From Lutjanus erythropterus (lineage: Eukaryota > Chordata > Actinopteri > Lutjaniformes > Lutjanidae): DNA of 64,000 bases. Shown here piece after piece: positions 47,514 to 58,945 of the stretch; the first letter of the stretch is position 1, and every line of letters starts with the position of its first letter. The translations under genes and the position numbers were made by a program. The stretch covers positions 32,454,801-32,518,800 of the forward strand of contig CM034597.1 in the NCBI GenBank assembly GCA_020091685.1, written 5' to 3'. The notes under the pieces were generated by a model. That model was not told where the DNA came from, ran no database searches, and saw only the letters and a program-made list of their open reading frames with translations.

Positions 47514-48099
47514 CAGCTAAACACAAAAGAAAGGTAACATATTTTGAATGCAACAACTTTATGCTTTGAGTGAATTAAAAACATGACCAGAAGCATGTAT
47601 TTATGAATGTCCTGCATTGTCAGGTTCTTGCTCATAATACACCACTGCAGGGAATGGTATGACTCACCAGAATTTAATGATAATATATCTGTACCAGTCA
47701 GTGCCAAGCTGGTTTACAAACTTCATATCTTACCACTGACTAATCAGAATATAGTAGTAGTATATTCTGCCAAATAATGTGTGCACTTCTCCCCTCAGAT
47801 ACTGCACATGTGCAGTAAAGAAAGTTTTGTTTGTTTCGGTCTTCCCTTGTTACGCCGAGCTTGCCAAGGAAACAAGACAAGAAGGGAAAATAGAGCAGAA
47901 TCATCTATTGTTTGTCCTGGCAAAGACCACTTGCTCATTATCGGCCATTACGGTTGTTTGGATGTGACACTGGCTATTATTTACCTCCAGACCGCAAGTC
48001 TGAAAATGTGAAAAAGGCTGTTATGTAACTGGCTATCATTGTCCCTCACCACGAGTGTGTCTTAGAGATTTGCGGCATCATCTGCTATGATTCACCAGC

Positions 48100-48250
48100 A
48101 GTGTTGTGGCTTACTGCATAGAGCAGGGCTCCAGCACTCTCAGGGTTCAGAGTTTTATTCCCACAGGAGCCATTTTTACTTAACTTTATTCAATCAGGCT
48201 AATGTACAGTAAGGCACTTTGGATGAGAGCCTTCACCAACTGGCTATAAG
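48100..48250 (+). mobile_element. degenerate tRNA-derived SINE
   Basis: TGCATAGAGCAGGGCTCC (A-box side) and GGGTTCAGAGTTTTATTCCC (B-box side) are followed by GTAAGGCACTTTGGATGAGA and GCCTTCACCAACTGGCTATA. The last two match the tail words TCGCTTTGGATGAGAGCGTCTGCC of fish SINEs with many changes. The cloverleaf is not preserved, so it is not a tRNA gene. Confidence 0.55.
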
Positions 48251-48903
48251 TCCAGAATTACAGACCAAAGCAAAAGCTTCTAGTTCCAGATTTCCCTTTC
48301 TTGAAAATATCTCCATCTTTTCCTGCAAGAAAAAAATGGTCAGAAGCATCTGTCTTTCTTTTCCATCGTCGACGGCTAACAAAGACAGCAGCAGCCGGCC
48401 ACAGGGGCCAGTACCACCGCTCTGTCTATAAAGGCTCATGTTAAAAGGCGTACAGTAATGTGGGCATCAGACTGATGACCGCAGCATTCCTGCTCCCTGC
48501 AGAGTCAAGGAAATTGTCTTTTTATTGTCTTGGACTGCCACCGCTGCCATGAGCTCACTTATCAGAGAGCGACACACACCCCTACAGCAAAAAAAAAACA
48601 CCAACTGCTGCTACATATGAACACAATCATGGATGCTCACAGGCATGCACATACAAGTAGAGACACACAGTCAAATAAATGCGAACACACACTAGTAGGA
48701 TTTTCACAGACCAGCGTCACTGCTCACAGAAAAGACAAAACACACACACACACATACAAAGAGGAAGCATGCTCCAGGATACACTTTTCCCAGCAGTTGT
48801 TCCTCTTCCATTGAGATTATTCCACCCAAAAGCCAAACAAAGCCTAAAATAACCTGACAGGGAAGGAAGCTTGCAGAGAGCCAGAGGGAGCCGTCACACA
48901 CAA

Positions 48904-48906
<3 letters not shown>

Positions 48907-48950
<44 letters not shown>
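48907..48950. repeat. (CA)22 microsatellite
   Basis: An uninterrupted AC/CA dinucleotide run, preceded by CACACACAAAAAACAC. It is likely polymorphic in length. Confidence 0.95.
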
Positions 48951-48953
<3 letters not shown>

Positions 48954-49280
48954 GCGAATGTAACTTGGTGTCTCCTCTGCACTGTTACTGATATTCAAGA
49001 CACTAGAGGCAGACGAGTTCTTCTGCTCTACTCTGCTATCTTATCTCATGGTATTACTGTTATAAGGAGCACCAACAGCCTGTACTTGCCTTCATCAACA
49101 CAGCATGTTAAGGAGGATCTGTGTGAATGCTGGAGCTGTGGTGAGCTATGGCCAGAGGCGCCGTGTTCGACAATCTTATCAGCTGCACCGCTGGGTTCCC
49201 AGCAGGGAAAAGAGAGGAGGGCGAGCTCCAGGGCAGAGAGGCATTCTTCAACTCGAAATACATCAAAAATTTAAGAAAAA

Positions 49281-49305
49281 AAATGAATAAATAAATAAAT
49301 AAATT
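49281..49305. repeat. (AAAT)n microsatellite
   Basis: GAATAAATAAATAAATAAAT tetranucleotide run. Confidence 0.8.
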
Positions 49306-49734
49306 GGGTTTGCAACTGATTATTATTTTTGCTGTCAATTCATCTATTGATAGTTTTTTTTTTCAAAGTTTCTCAGAGTCCTGACATCTTTCAAACTGCT
49401 TGTTTTGTCCCTCATGTAATATCCCTGTAGACAGTCTGGTAGTGAGACATTTTTGTATTGTGGCATCCAAAATATTGTTAGATCCCTCGTGCCAGTGTGT
49501 CTTTATTTTTTGTTGATAGCAAACCCAGCAACTAGAGATGCACTGATTGCCATTTTCTTAGCCAATTCTAATTCCTATTTTGTCTGGTTCCAATTTTTCT
49601 TCCTGAGAACTATAATTGACAGCATGCACAAACATTTTTGTAACTTTTATTCAATAGAAAATTAAACTGTGCGCTCATAAAATACGGGCTATGAAATAAC
49701 TCATACATTTTCTTTAAAAGTGCTCCAGGCTACT

Positions 49735-49840
49735 GCCTTGTCCTCTTTTCTCTCTTGCTCTCCACTTTTCCTTATCCTGTCCTCTCTTTTCTGTCCCTCT
49801 CTACTCATGTCCTCTCCTCTACCTCTCCCTCTTTTTCCTG
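49735..49840 (+). repeat. polypyrimidine tract
   Basis: About 105 bases of CTCTTTTCTCTC, TCCTCTCCTCT and CTCCCTCTTTTTCC words inside the element 49533-50451. The frame through it is a low-complexity Leu/Ser stretch. Confidence 0.7.
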
Positions 49841-50258
49841 ACGCACAAAATTTGAAAATAATGGTGCATCACACACATTACAAGACAGTATTGAGATTAT
49901 CTGCCAGAGGGAGCACGACCTCACGTGATCTTAATCCAAATGTGATATTATGTTTCTCATGAGGAAGCAAATGTAAACAGTTGACTGATGTGGTGCAGTG
50001 ATGCTTTGCAGTGAGAAAGAACAACACCAGAAGGTTAAATGAGTCTGGATGAGAAAATAAATGTTTGGGGAGACACGGTCAACACGGGTTGTCTATTCTT
50101 TCTATTCTTTTAACTGCCAATTGTTGAACAGTCGTGCTGTTAGCCAACATTAGCCTGAAGAGCTAGAACGTTAACTGCTCTTTGGCAAAACCTAAGCTGC
50201 TCAGCTGCATCTGTCTGCTTGTAGACTGTCTTCAAGTCTATCACTCCTCTAAACACCG

Positions 50259-50262
<4 letters not shown>

Positions 50263-50326
<64 letters not shown>
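50263..50326. repeat. (TG)32 microsatellite
   Basis: Uninterrupted TG dinucleotide run of about 32 units, the longest in the window. It is likely length-polymorphic and able to adopt Z-form structure. Confidence 0.96.
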
Positions 50327-50328
<2 letters not shown>

Positions 50329-50484
50329 TGGCTGTGACCTGTGCTGCTGTGTCTGTGACATTACTGTCAGTGTCGCTTGGCACGCTGTGGGTCAGGGCCG
50401 GTCAAGCCGAAAACTGTTCTGGTCACGAGCTGGTTGATCAGTGCATCCCTACTGGCAACCCTGCTGTTATTCTATCTTTTCAAC

Positions 50485-50740
50485 ACTATTTTCTTGATTA
50501 TTAATCAATAACTGGTTTGTTCTGTAAAACTTCAGAAAATGGTGAAAAATGTTGATGACTGTTTTCCAAAGCCCAAGCTGACGTCCTCAAATGCCTTGTT
50601 TTGTCCAAAACACAAAGATACTCAGTTTACTGTTATAGATGACTAAAAAACAGAAAATATTCACATTTGAGAAGCTGAAATCAGAGAATTTGGACATTTT
50701 TATTAAAAAGAAATGACTAAAAATGTCATAATAATAATCA
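50485..50740 (+). repeat. AATCGATTAATC-type repeat copy
   Basis: ACTTCAGAAAATGGTGAAAA, CAAAGCCCAAGCTGACGTCC, TGCCTTGTTTTGTCC, CAGTTTACTGTTATAGATGA, CAGAAAATATTCACATTTGA and AGCTGAAATCAGAGAATTTG occur in order. It lacks the outer AATCGATTAATC parts on the right. Confidence 0.78.
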
Positions 50741-52299
50741 TATTTTTGTCTCATATACCACTTGAACAAAACAAAGACATCAGTTGGTCAAAAACACACT
50801 GAGCCACCAGCCTGAACTGCCTTGTATCTCCCACAGTTGTAAACCTGTGTCACCTCATTACCACTGTTTCCCAAAAATACAGTTTATTTGTGCGGCTGCA
50901 GCTGATGGCAGAGACTGTATGAGACATCTAGAGCGAGACGTTTCAGTCAGTTAGCTTGTGAATCGGATGCAGCCACACCCCTCTCGTGTTCGAATGAACG
51001 GCAAACCCAAATGTCCAGGGAGACAGATAAGTAGCCTAATTTCTCGATCCTGGTTACAGACCCCACAGACCACTCAGAACTGAGGAGCCATGTTCAGAGA
51101 ACTCTGGTTAAAATTGACTGTGGACACAAATTATTTTCTTACTTTCCTTCAACTGGAGAAATCGCTCCATTGTTTAGCCAACAATTTAGAGGACTGGAAC
51201 ATTTCCACTTAAGAAATGCTTTCAAACCTGACCTAGTCACTTCCAAGCCCATTTCACTGAGGGAATCTGCTTTTACTCTACTGAAAGCTTTATAAAAAAG
51301 ATCTGCAAAAATAACGAGAACCTTTTCACTTATGTAAAATCAAACTTATAATTCGTGCTTCACCTCCTCGATATTGAATTATTTTGTCCTTTCTTTCATA
51401 TTATTGGTTTATTTAGCCAATTTCTCCTTTCAGAGCAATTTCTGTGAGCGCTTCATTTACATTCCACTACAGCACCTATTCAATATCCTGATCAGCAAAG
51501 TAATCAGGGGAATTCTCGGTCTCATCTCCCACACAACACACTGCTTCCGCGGCACTCCATGCAAATGACCGTCTTTGTTCTTCCACTCCATAAGTTGGTG
51601 GCCAAAATTGGATTTCCCATGCAGCACTTGCTTGTGAATTCAAATGGGTGTGGAGGAGGAGGGAAATCCTTTGTCTAAACAAAATTATGAGACTGCAGGA
51701 AAGGGGCAGTGAGATAGGTAAGACTGCTGTTTTGCACAAAATCAAATATGAAAAGTCCAGATTCCTGAATATGTTGCAGGTGTGACGCTGATAGGAATTC
51801 TGCTGCCTCAATCAGATGATACGTGGTCTGTAATTGGCAGAAAAAAAAAGATAAAGAAGCAGTGAAACAAAATTAAAAACTGTGCTTTTTGTGTCTACAA
51901 ACCATGAATGTTTGAGTTTGATGTGGCGGGAGACAGATAACAGAAAATCAGAAAGAGTTGTACAGGCCAAGAGGAAAAAGCCCGCTATATCTCTCGTCAG
52001 TCTTGCTTCCTCTCAACAGACAGGAAATATTAGATATGGAATAGAGAATATTGCATAGTGATCCTCAGTGATCCCCTCCATTAGAGCAGAAGGCCGCTCG
52101 AGATAAGGCTTTTGCATAGGATTCAAACAATATAGGAAAATGAAAGTTAAGCCCAGTAAAGACGATGAGAAGATGTTCATCTCAACATACCACCTGTACA
52201 AAAAAGCATTCTTAATCCAGATCAGCAGATTCTGATGCTATTCAGTCATGCTTTCTTCAGATTATTCCCTGGTTATCATTTGCATCATAAGCAAACGTA

Positions 52300-52560
52300 C
52301 ATTCAATTGAGGCATTTCCATTAGCAAAGGGCATCGTAAATTTCCCCCATTGAAGTTTCTCCTGATAAAAAAAAAAAAGGCCTTGAATAAGGGAGTTACG
52401 TCAAAGCCCTTTTGTGCAAATTAAAAATTCCTTTAATGCTGCAACAGTGTTATTCGACTGCTCCACAGAGAGTGGCGTAATCTCATTTTCGGTTATTCCA
52501 AAGGGTTTCGGGGTTTAAAACGTCTCCCCTTGTCTCCCATTTCATCACAGGGATTGGAAT
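52300..52560. promoter_or_regulatory. possible conserved non-coding element in intron 2
   Basis: A repeat-free block, except for an A12 tract near 52366-52378, with words such as CCATTAGCAAAGGGCATCG, GCAAATTAAAAATTCC and GGCGTAATCTCATTTTCGG. Judged by eye only. Confidence 0.25.
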
Positions 52561-52844
52561 TAATTCCCTCACATCTGGTGATGCCAACAAACAGACAGAC
52601 ACTGATACGTTTGGATTTGGGGTGTTAGGTCAGCCTGCAGTGGAGCAGCTCGCCTGTGCATGCGAGTTTGCAGGTCTGAACCCAAGTATCCTGTTTATCC
52701 AATCAGACGGTTGATTGCCCACCAAACTACACCTTTGCATGCATGAAATTAAAGAAAGATATGCAATATATTGACTGTAGTAAATGCTAAAATTACCCCA
52801 ATACATGTTTAGTTGAAATGCTTCCTTTGAAATGTCTACTCTGG

Positions 52845-53343
52845 GCTGTTTCTAACTGTTTCTGTATCCCTGTTTCTCAATAATTAGGGTTTAAAATTAA
52901 TGCAGAATGTTCGACAAATGAGTTAGTGTCTGTTTATGAGTCGTAAGAATCATAAATAATCTTGTAGAAGGCATAGATGTTTGCAATGGTTAAACTGAAC
53001 AATATGTTAATGGGGTCTGGCATATAGTGAGATAGACAGTCACTGAAGAACAGTCCAGAGAGTGTACTTTCAGAGCAGAACATGTTTAACTTTGCATTGA
53101 CAGGCACTTGACAGTTATATATAACTAATCAACTTACAGTGGAGGACTTGTCCTTGCTTGTTATCGTCAATTTACGACATTGTGCTCATCTTGCGCTCCT
53201 GCAGTGCTCCTGCAGCCAGCCAGCTAGACCGTATTTTAAATAGGGTTTTAACCTATTTAGTATACAGTCTATGGCTCCAACTCACTGTTTGGACTGCAAT
53301 ACTCATTTTTGCAGGGACAAATGCTACATATTGTTCCTCTTTG
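52845..53343 (+). mobile_element. TTAA-terminated AGGAG family, copy with degenerate ends
   Basis: ATGCAGAATGTTCGACAAATG, GTGTCTGTTTATGAGT, CATCTTGCGCTCCTGCAG, GTCTATGGCTCCAACTCACT and CTACATATTGTTCCTCTTT match the copies at 15575-16101 and, inverted, 22490-22831. It retains the central segment missing from the latter. The left terminus is not recognisable. Confidence 0.65.
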
Positions 53344-55117
53344 TTCCTCCACTCCAGCATAAGAGAGTTTTTTGCACATGCCCAGGGAGAGGGAGTTTCA
53401 AAAGATAAATATTTAAGAATAAAAACAAGAAGGCACCTCTGTTCTCGTGTTCTGTTCCTGTAGGACTCTGTGCAGTTGTAAATGCCGTGACAGTCTTACA
53501 ATGGCAGTTTTGGACGCCGTGATGTGGGGCCGACCCGGACCCATGCGTGTTCAGCAGACCACGGAAAAAGCGGCAGAGGGGAAGCTGAGGCAGAGGCTGA
53601 CTGGCAGCTTGCTTTGCTCTTGATATTTGCTCCAACTTCAGGGAGTAAAGTGGCAAGAACTGAAAAGACCCGGATACCTCGGCAGAGAGGAGCAGGAGAA
53701 CCCTGCCAGCAAGAAAGTAAGGCCAAGTACACCAACACATGACTAAGTGATGCTGCAGCCACTGCCTGTTCAGTGATTTTGATTATTAGAGACGGTCTTT
53801 TAAGTCTCATAGAAGCATCTGATGTTGATTTAAAACCTCTCCCAGCTGAGGCTCCAGAGGATGAAAGGAAGTGGGAGGGGGACAAGGATATCGCCAATCA
53901 CCGATGGATGGGCTGACGACAGTCAGCTGGAAAGTTTTAACACATCACCTAACCCTGCTTTGGACAAAATACACAATTGTTGGACTGTTGAGGCTTGATG
54001 AGCTTTTGTCTTTGTTGCAGCCTTAACAAAAATATTGTACAAACTTGAAATTAGGAAAAGCTGCAACTCTTCACCTAATGCATGTCGTACGTCCATGTCC
54101 ATGTCCTGTAAACAGACATCTGTTGTAGCAGAGGCATTCTGGAACTAAACAAACAGTAAGAAAGAGTTCAAGTTTTCATGCAAAAATGTAGTAAAAGTTA
54201 CTTCCACACTTTTGCATTTTTGTGTCTGCTCCTCTTTTCAACCATGCCGCCTCCCTTCTCTCTCCCATCCGGCCTTTCTGCGTGCTGATATGAGCGGGCA
54301 GCTATCAGACTCACCCCCTCGCAGCTCTCCCTCTCTGTCAGCAAACGCTCTGACACGCCGCCAAAGTTAGACTCGGCCTCACTCGCACTCTTGACACACA
54401 CGTTTTCATTCATGCATGCACTCACGCAGGTGCGACCATGCTCAGACAGCTCTCGTGAACTAATATGGAGTATAAAACAGGGCAGGCTGGCAGGCTTACG
54501 CAGTGATACGGACTTTGCTTTGCAGGCGAACTTCCTGTAATTGGAGTGCCTTTCAAAGCTTCAGCTTCTCCAGGAAGAATTGTATCAAAGCTGACAGCGT
54601 TCGCAGGATTTCTCTTTGCTGGGCTCACGGGCCGATGCTCAGCTCTCAGCTACACAACTACCGGCTCTGGCATCAGAGCTGCACTGAACACTGTAATCGT
54701 TTTTTTTTTTTTTCTTTCTCTTTACCTCCAGCATCGCTTGAAGTTAGTCAGAGTGAGTAGCTAGCTACATCCAGTTTGTCAAAGAAACAGTCCCTTTTAA
54801 GCTAAACAGCTGAAAGATCCCAGTGGAACAGGTGCATAGTGTATGAAAATGAGTATAAATGTAAAGCAGAAACTGATTTAGTGTGATAATCCTTCCATCC
54901 TTCCATTTCTTATAGTGATGTCTTGCTTTAAGTCCTAAAATATTTCCAGACTTTAATGGAGGAAAACGTCTCACTTTCAGCTGAGCCAAATTGAGGATGA
55001 TAGATAAGTGCATTTATGTAAAATGCTTGCCTGCTGAATCTAATGGAAAAGAGGCATTAAGTCCTCATTACATGGAAATTTAAAGCAACATGAAGCCACA
55101 CTAAGCCCAACTCCAGC

Positions 55118-55644
55118 TTAAAGGGACAGTTCACCAAAAAATGACAGTTCAGTCATTATTTGTCACCCTCACTTTCACAGGAAAACAGCCCCGCAGAATC
55201 TCACAAACAATGTTAATGAACAGTGACCACTTGTCAAACGTAAAAGACAAACAAAAAAACCCATAACATGCCTCCATATTGTTCATCTGGCATAATTCAA
55301 GTCTCCTAAAGCTCTGACATGTCATTCGCACATCGTCACATCATACACACCCAGTTCAGACAGTCTGCATGTGCACGTGAACATGGCTACAAGCTAAGGA
55401 TCTGCAGTGAAGATTCAGGCTTTCAAGTCAACTTAGTGTGCCGGGGCTTTAGGAGGCTTGGATTACACCAGACAAGCAGTATGGGGGCATTTTATGTTTT
55501 TGATGTTTTTTCCAATTGCAAACTGGTCACTGTTCACTGTTTGGGAGATTCTGCGCCGCAGAAACTCCAGCAGTGTTTTGTGGACTAAAAACCTAAAGCC
55601 GACCCTCAATCATTTCAATTATTTTTGGGCGAACTATCCCTTTA
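55118..55644. mobile_element. Angel-like fold-back MITE (TTAAAGGGACAGTTCACC)
   Basis: The left end TTAAAGGGACAGTTCACC and the right end GGGCGAACTATCCCTTTA are inverted repeats. The inverted homology runs deep into the element: GCAGAATCTCACAAACA / TGTTTGGGAGATTCTGC, GAACAGTGACCA / TGGTCACTGTTC, and CAAGTCTCCTAAAGC / CTTTAGGAGGCTTG. The termini agree with the Angel-type short inverted-repeat elements described in teleosts, as I recall them. It is 527 bases and non-coding. Confidence 0.75.
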
Positions 55645-55724
55645 GCCAGGTCACTTTACTGAAAAGACTGAATTCACACCCTAACAACAAATACCATTAC
55701 TTCATTACCAACTGTTACATATTA

Positions 55725-55830
55725 TCTAAACCAATGCTTCTGAAAACTTCAGGGTTGAGCCCTAACAAGGGCAGGCGCCAGACCACAGGTGGGTCGCCAC
55801 ATGACAGGACTGCTAATATGACTTAATGAG
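55725..55830 (+). repeat. possible repeat fragment (ACCACAGGTGGGTCGCCAC)
   Basis: ACCACAGGTGGGTCGCCAC resembles the GGTGGGTC words near the end of a common fish repeat also suspected at 29735-29785. Confidence 0.3.
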
Positions 55831-57799
55831 CGTGAAGTCTCAAGACATGACAAATTTTGTCAGCACACTCTGAGCTAAACAAGTTCAGGAATTCACTACA
55901 TGTGCACCAAAATACTTTATTTTCTCCACTGCTTCTGAAGAGTTTTGCTGCTGCTAAGCTTTAATAGGTAGCGCTCTTTAGCCTTCAAAAGGTACATCTG
56001 GTAACTCTGGACTGCTAAATAATATGATTTATAACAGCAATTATGAATCACTGACAACAGCACTGTGTCAAAACATGCATTCATTTCAAAGCCAAGGTCT
56101 CAACTTTGGCTGCACACAGTGCAACCACATCAGGTAATACATTCAAATACATGCAAGTAAATATTCCTGGCAGATTAATTTGTTGTGTATATGAAGTGAT
56201 TCTCCTGTTGACCTCCCAATTATTGGGACAGAGAACAAAATGACTGTTGCTTTGTTAACTTTCTTGACCTGTAACATTTTGGGTTGACCCAAAATCCTTC
56301 AAAGCTTCTACCATTGCCATGGTAATCCATGTCTAAATCAGTATTTGGATACAGTGAGGAAGGAAACAATGCACTGACTGCACCGAAGAGGCTAAAGGCT
56401 GAAAAAGTACAGTGTTTTTGAAAATCAATACACTATCACAAAACATAATATCACGTTACTCAAGTGTATCGTTTTTTTTTCTTACACCCCCTAATAAAAA
56501 CCAAGGGTGTGCATGAGATACAAGCATTGAGAACCGTATTCACGAGCAGAAAAGCATCCTCACAAGAAGGCACTGCCACTTGTCCAGATGCACTCCTCAA
56601 GCACAGGGCAGTGCAAGTTTGACCTCTGACCATTGACTTTTGAGACTTTGGAGGCATTGATGGAATAGGCAGTGGCTGATGTCTCCCCTCTTGTCCTTGT
56701 CTCTCATTAAAATCCTATTTATATTTGTGGCAAAGGGTTGCTGAAGCTTCAGTACAGCCCTGGTAAAATTCTGTGTCATATGTGCAGCGTTTTGGTGCCT
56801 GATAAGTCCTGAAACGCGTGAAAGAATTACGCAAAAGTGGACCTCTTTCACTGAATTTCATCTTCTCACCGGTCGCTGTAGAACACCTGCTTACACAGGC
56901 GTCAGAAACAGGTAGTAATGACACTTACTTAAGCTTTTAAAACATCACCAGTGATCCAACAAGACATTACTGTATTTATTTCCTTTGAACTTTAACTGCA
57001 GCCCAAATCCAAACACTTTGCAGAGTAGGTGTATTTTTTTGTATGCCTCTCATCATCCGTTTCGATCTCCAACTAAGCTGTTCTTTCTCTCCCAATTACA
57101 CCTCTCCAATCCTCCTACAGTTCCAGCTGTTACACTTAAGCATCTTAGCACTGTAACTATGGTAACGGACACCACCGTACTGGACTTTTGCTGCCATCAC
57201 CCTCATTATCATTGCTGCCATTGTCGATGCCGAGATTGCGGGACCTCTCCCAATCTTATGATCCTCGCCTGATTTGCATAATGTGAAGAATGGCGTTGAT
57301 GCTGAACGGAGACAAGCTGGCTGGGTTTCATGCTTGACTGAAAAACGATCAGCAGATGTGAAGCTTGGTAATTGAAAAAAATGGAAACATGGTCACTGGA
57401 AAAGGTGAGAATATGCGTGTGCCTCTGCATGTGTGTGCGTCTTGTTTGCTCCCAGGAGTTCTTCCTTCTGCTCCTGACTACCAACATTGACAGATATACT
57501 TTTTTTTTTCCTCTGTTGTAGGTGTGAGTGCCTGCCCATGTGTGTTTGCCCTGGATGACCTACAGAAGTTTTCCCTCTCCACTTCCAGCTTCACGCCTCA
57601 CTGTCTCCCTGGGTGCTGTTATTGGCAGCCAGTGCCAAAGGGAACAGTTGAGCTTGTACGGAACAATGTACACCAAGTGCTATGTTTCCAATCTTGGAGC
57701 TAAGATTGGAGAGGTGAGGCTACACGGCACAAAGTGTATGTGTTTTCCATTTGTCCTTCGCTCAATCGGGTGCTCTCATTGCGATATTGCTTTTGTCAG

Positions 57800-58080
57800 A
57801 TGAGGCCTAAGACCGCTGCCGAACAATGTCCTTGGGGGAACGCTGAATATATGCACACTAATTGTGGGGAGGAAACAATTCAGAACAAAACTGTCTTTGC
57901 AAATTTCCCCTGGAGCCAATGATTTATCACGCGTGATACCTAGTAGACGTCTGGGATTACATGAGGAAATGCTTGGCATGCTGGTCTATATACAGCACAC
58001 AGCAGACGTGCATGGGCCTAAATCTGATCCTACACATACTGTAAACAGATAGCTTTATATTCCAAAGCTTGCGTAATAAA
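57800..58080. promoter_or_regulatory. possible conserved non-coding element in intron 2
   Basis: A repeat-free block with words such as GCACACTAATTGTGGGG, CCAATGATTTATCACGCG and CTTGGCATGCTGGTCTATAT. The TTGGCATGCTGG part resembles an NFI-type half-site pair. Judged by eye only. Confidence 0.22.
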
Positions 58081-58945
58081 GTCAACCCCAAAGCAATGCA
58101 GCCAGCTTCTATCTGTGCCTGTTTACCTTGGTACAATTAATCCAGTTTTATATTTAGTGTCATTTTATACAATTCAGAGTGGCAAACACTGTCTCAGGCC
58201 AACATATTTCTATTTGGTTCAATACTAATCTTAGGTTAGGGAGTTCTTATATGATGATATCTCTGGGGTAGGAATGTCTACCATTTCTATGATTTTACTT
58301 CCTTGAGCTCAGCCTTCTCTCTTGGCGTATATCAGTGTTCTACTGCCGGTATGAGGTCACCCAACACTCAGCAGGTGTTATTGTGTGTTATTGGTGTTGT
58401 TGGGCAAGAAAAGAAGTGCTTAAAACTCAGTAGCAGACAAAACACTGCACCTCCGCTGAGTTTTCTGCAGGTATCAGACAGCCAAATAATAACTTGTTCA
58501 GTGCAACCCCAAATGGTCTTTACAACAATAATGAAACTGAAGCTGACACCACGGTGACCAAAAGTAAGAAAACATGTTGAAATATAAAAAAGGGACAGTT
58601 TAATAAAAAAGAGCGAAGAAAAACAAAGCTTTCTAACAGGAAAGCACTCAAACGACTGCAGACCAGACCAGTTTGCTTTTATTTTTTGTTTCCTTATATG
58701 AATTACTGAGCTTTGAGATCTAATTTTAGCATTAGCGGAAAGGCCATTGGTTGATCAAATTAAAAAGATTGTTGTTACAGAAAATACACTGCATTTGCAA
58801 CAAAACTTTACGAAGTAACAGCACCTTCTTGCTTGCTCTGCCAACTAGTAGTGACTGCATGCCTTGACTTTCACACTCCGCATAGTACAGAACTTCACAG
58901 TGTATAATAGTTAAACTCTACATCAAAGCTCTGTGTTCCCAAGTT

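Larger units (their letters stand above)
49533..50451. mobile_element. hAT-like element (TAGAGATGCACTGAT ends) carrying a long (TG)n
   Basis: The left end TAGAGATGCACTGATTGCC and the right end, inverted, TAGGGATGCACTGATCAACC are clear terminal inverted repeats (14 of 15 over the first 15 bases). The flanks CCAGCAAC (49525-49532) and CTGGCAAC (50452-50459) match at 6 of 8 positions. The 919-base unit includes a pyrimidine tract (49735-49840) and the (TG)32 run. There is no transposase frame. Confidence 0.72.

Noticed and set aside
47498..47707. Minus-strand 69-residue frame
   Set aside because: It starts in unique AT-rich sequence and runs into the end of the composite element; no protein resemblance.
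53324..53897. Overlapping frames of 130-140 residues on the minus strand
   Set aside because: Two different frames overlap the same bases with no resemblance to known proteins; they flank a TTAA-ended element and look like chance frames.
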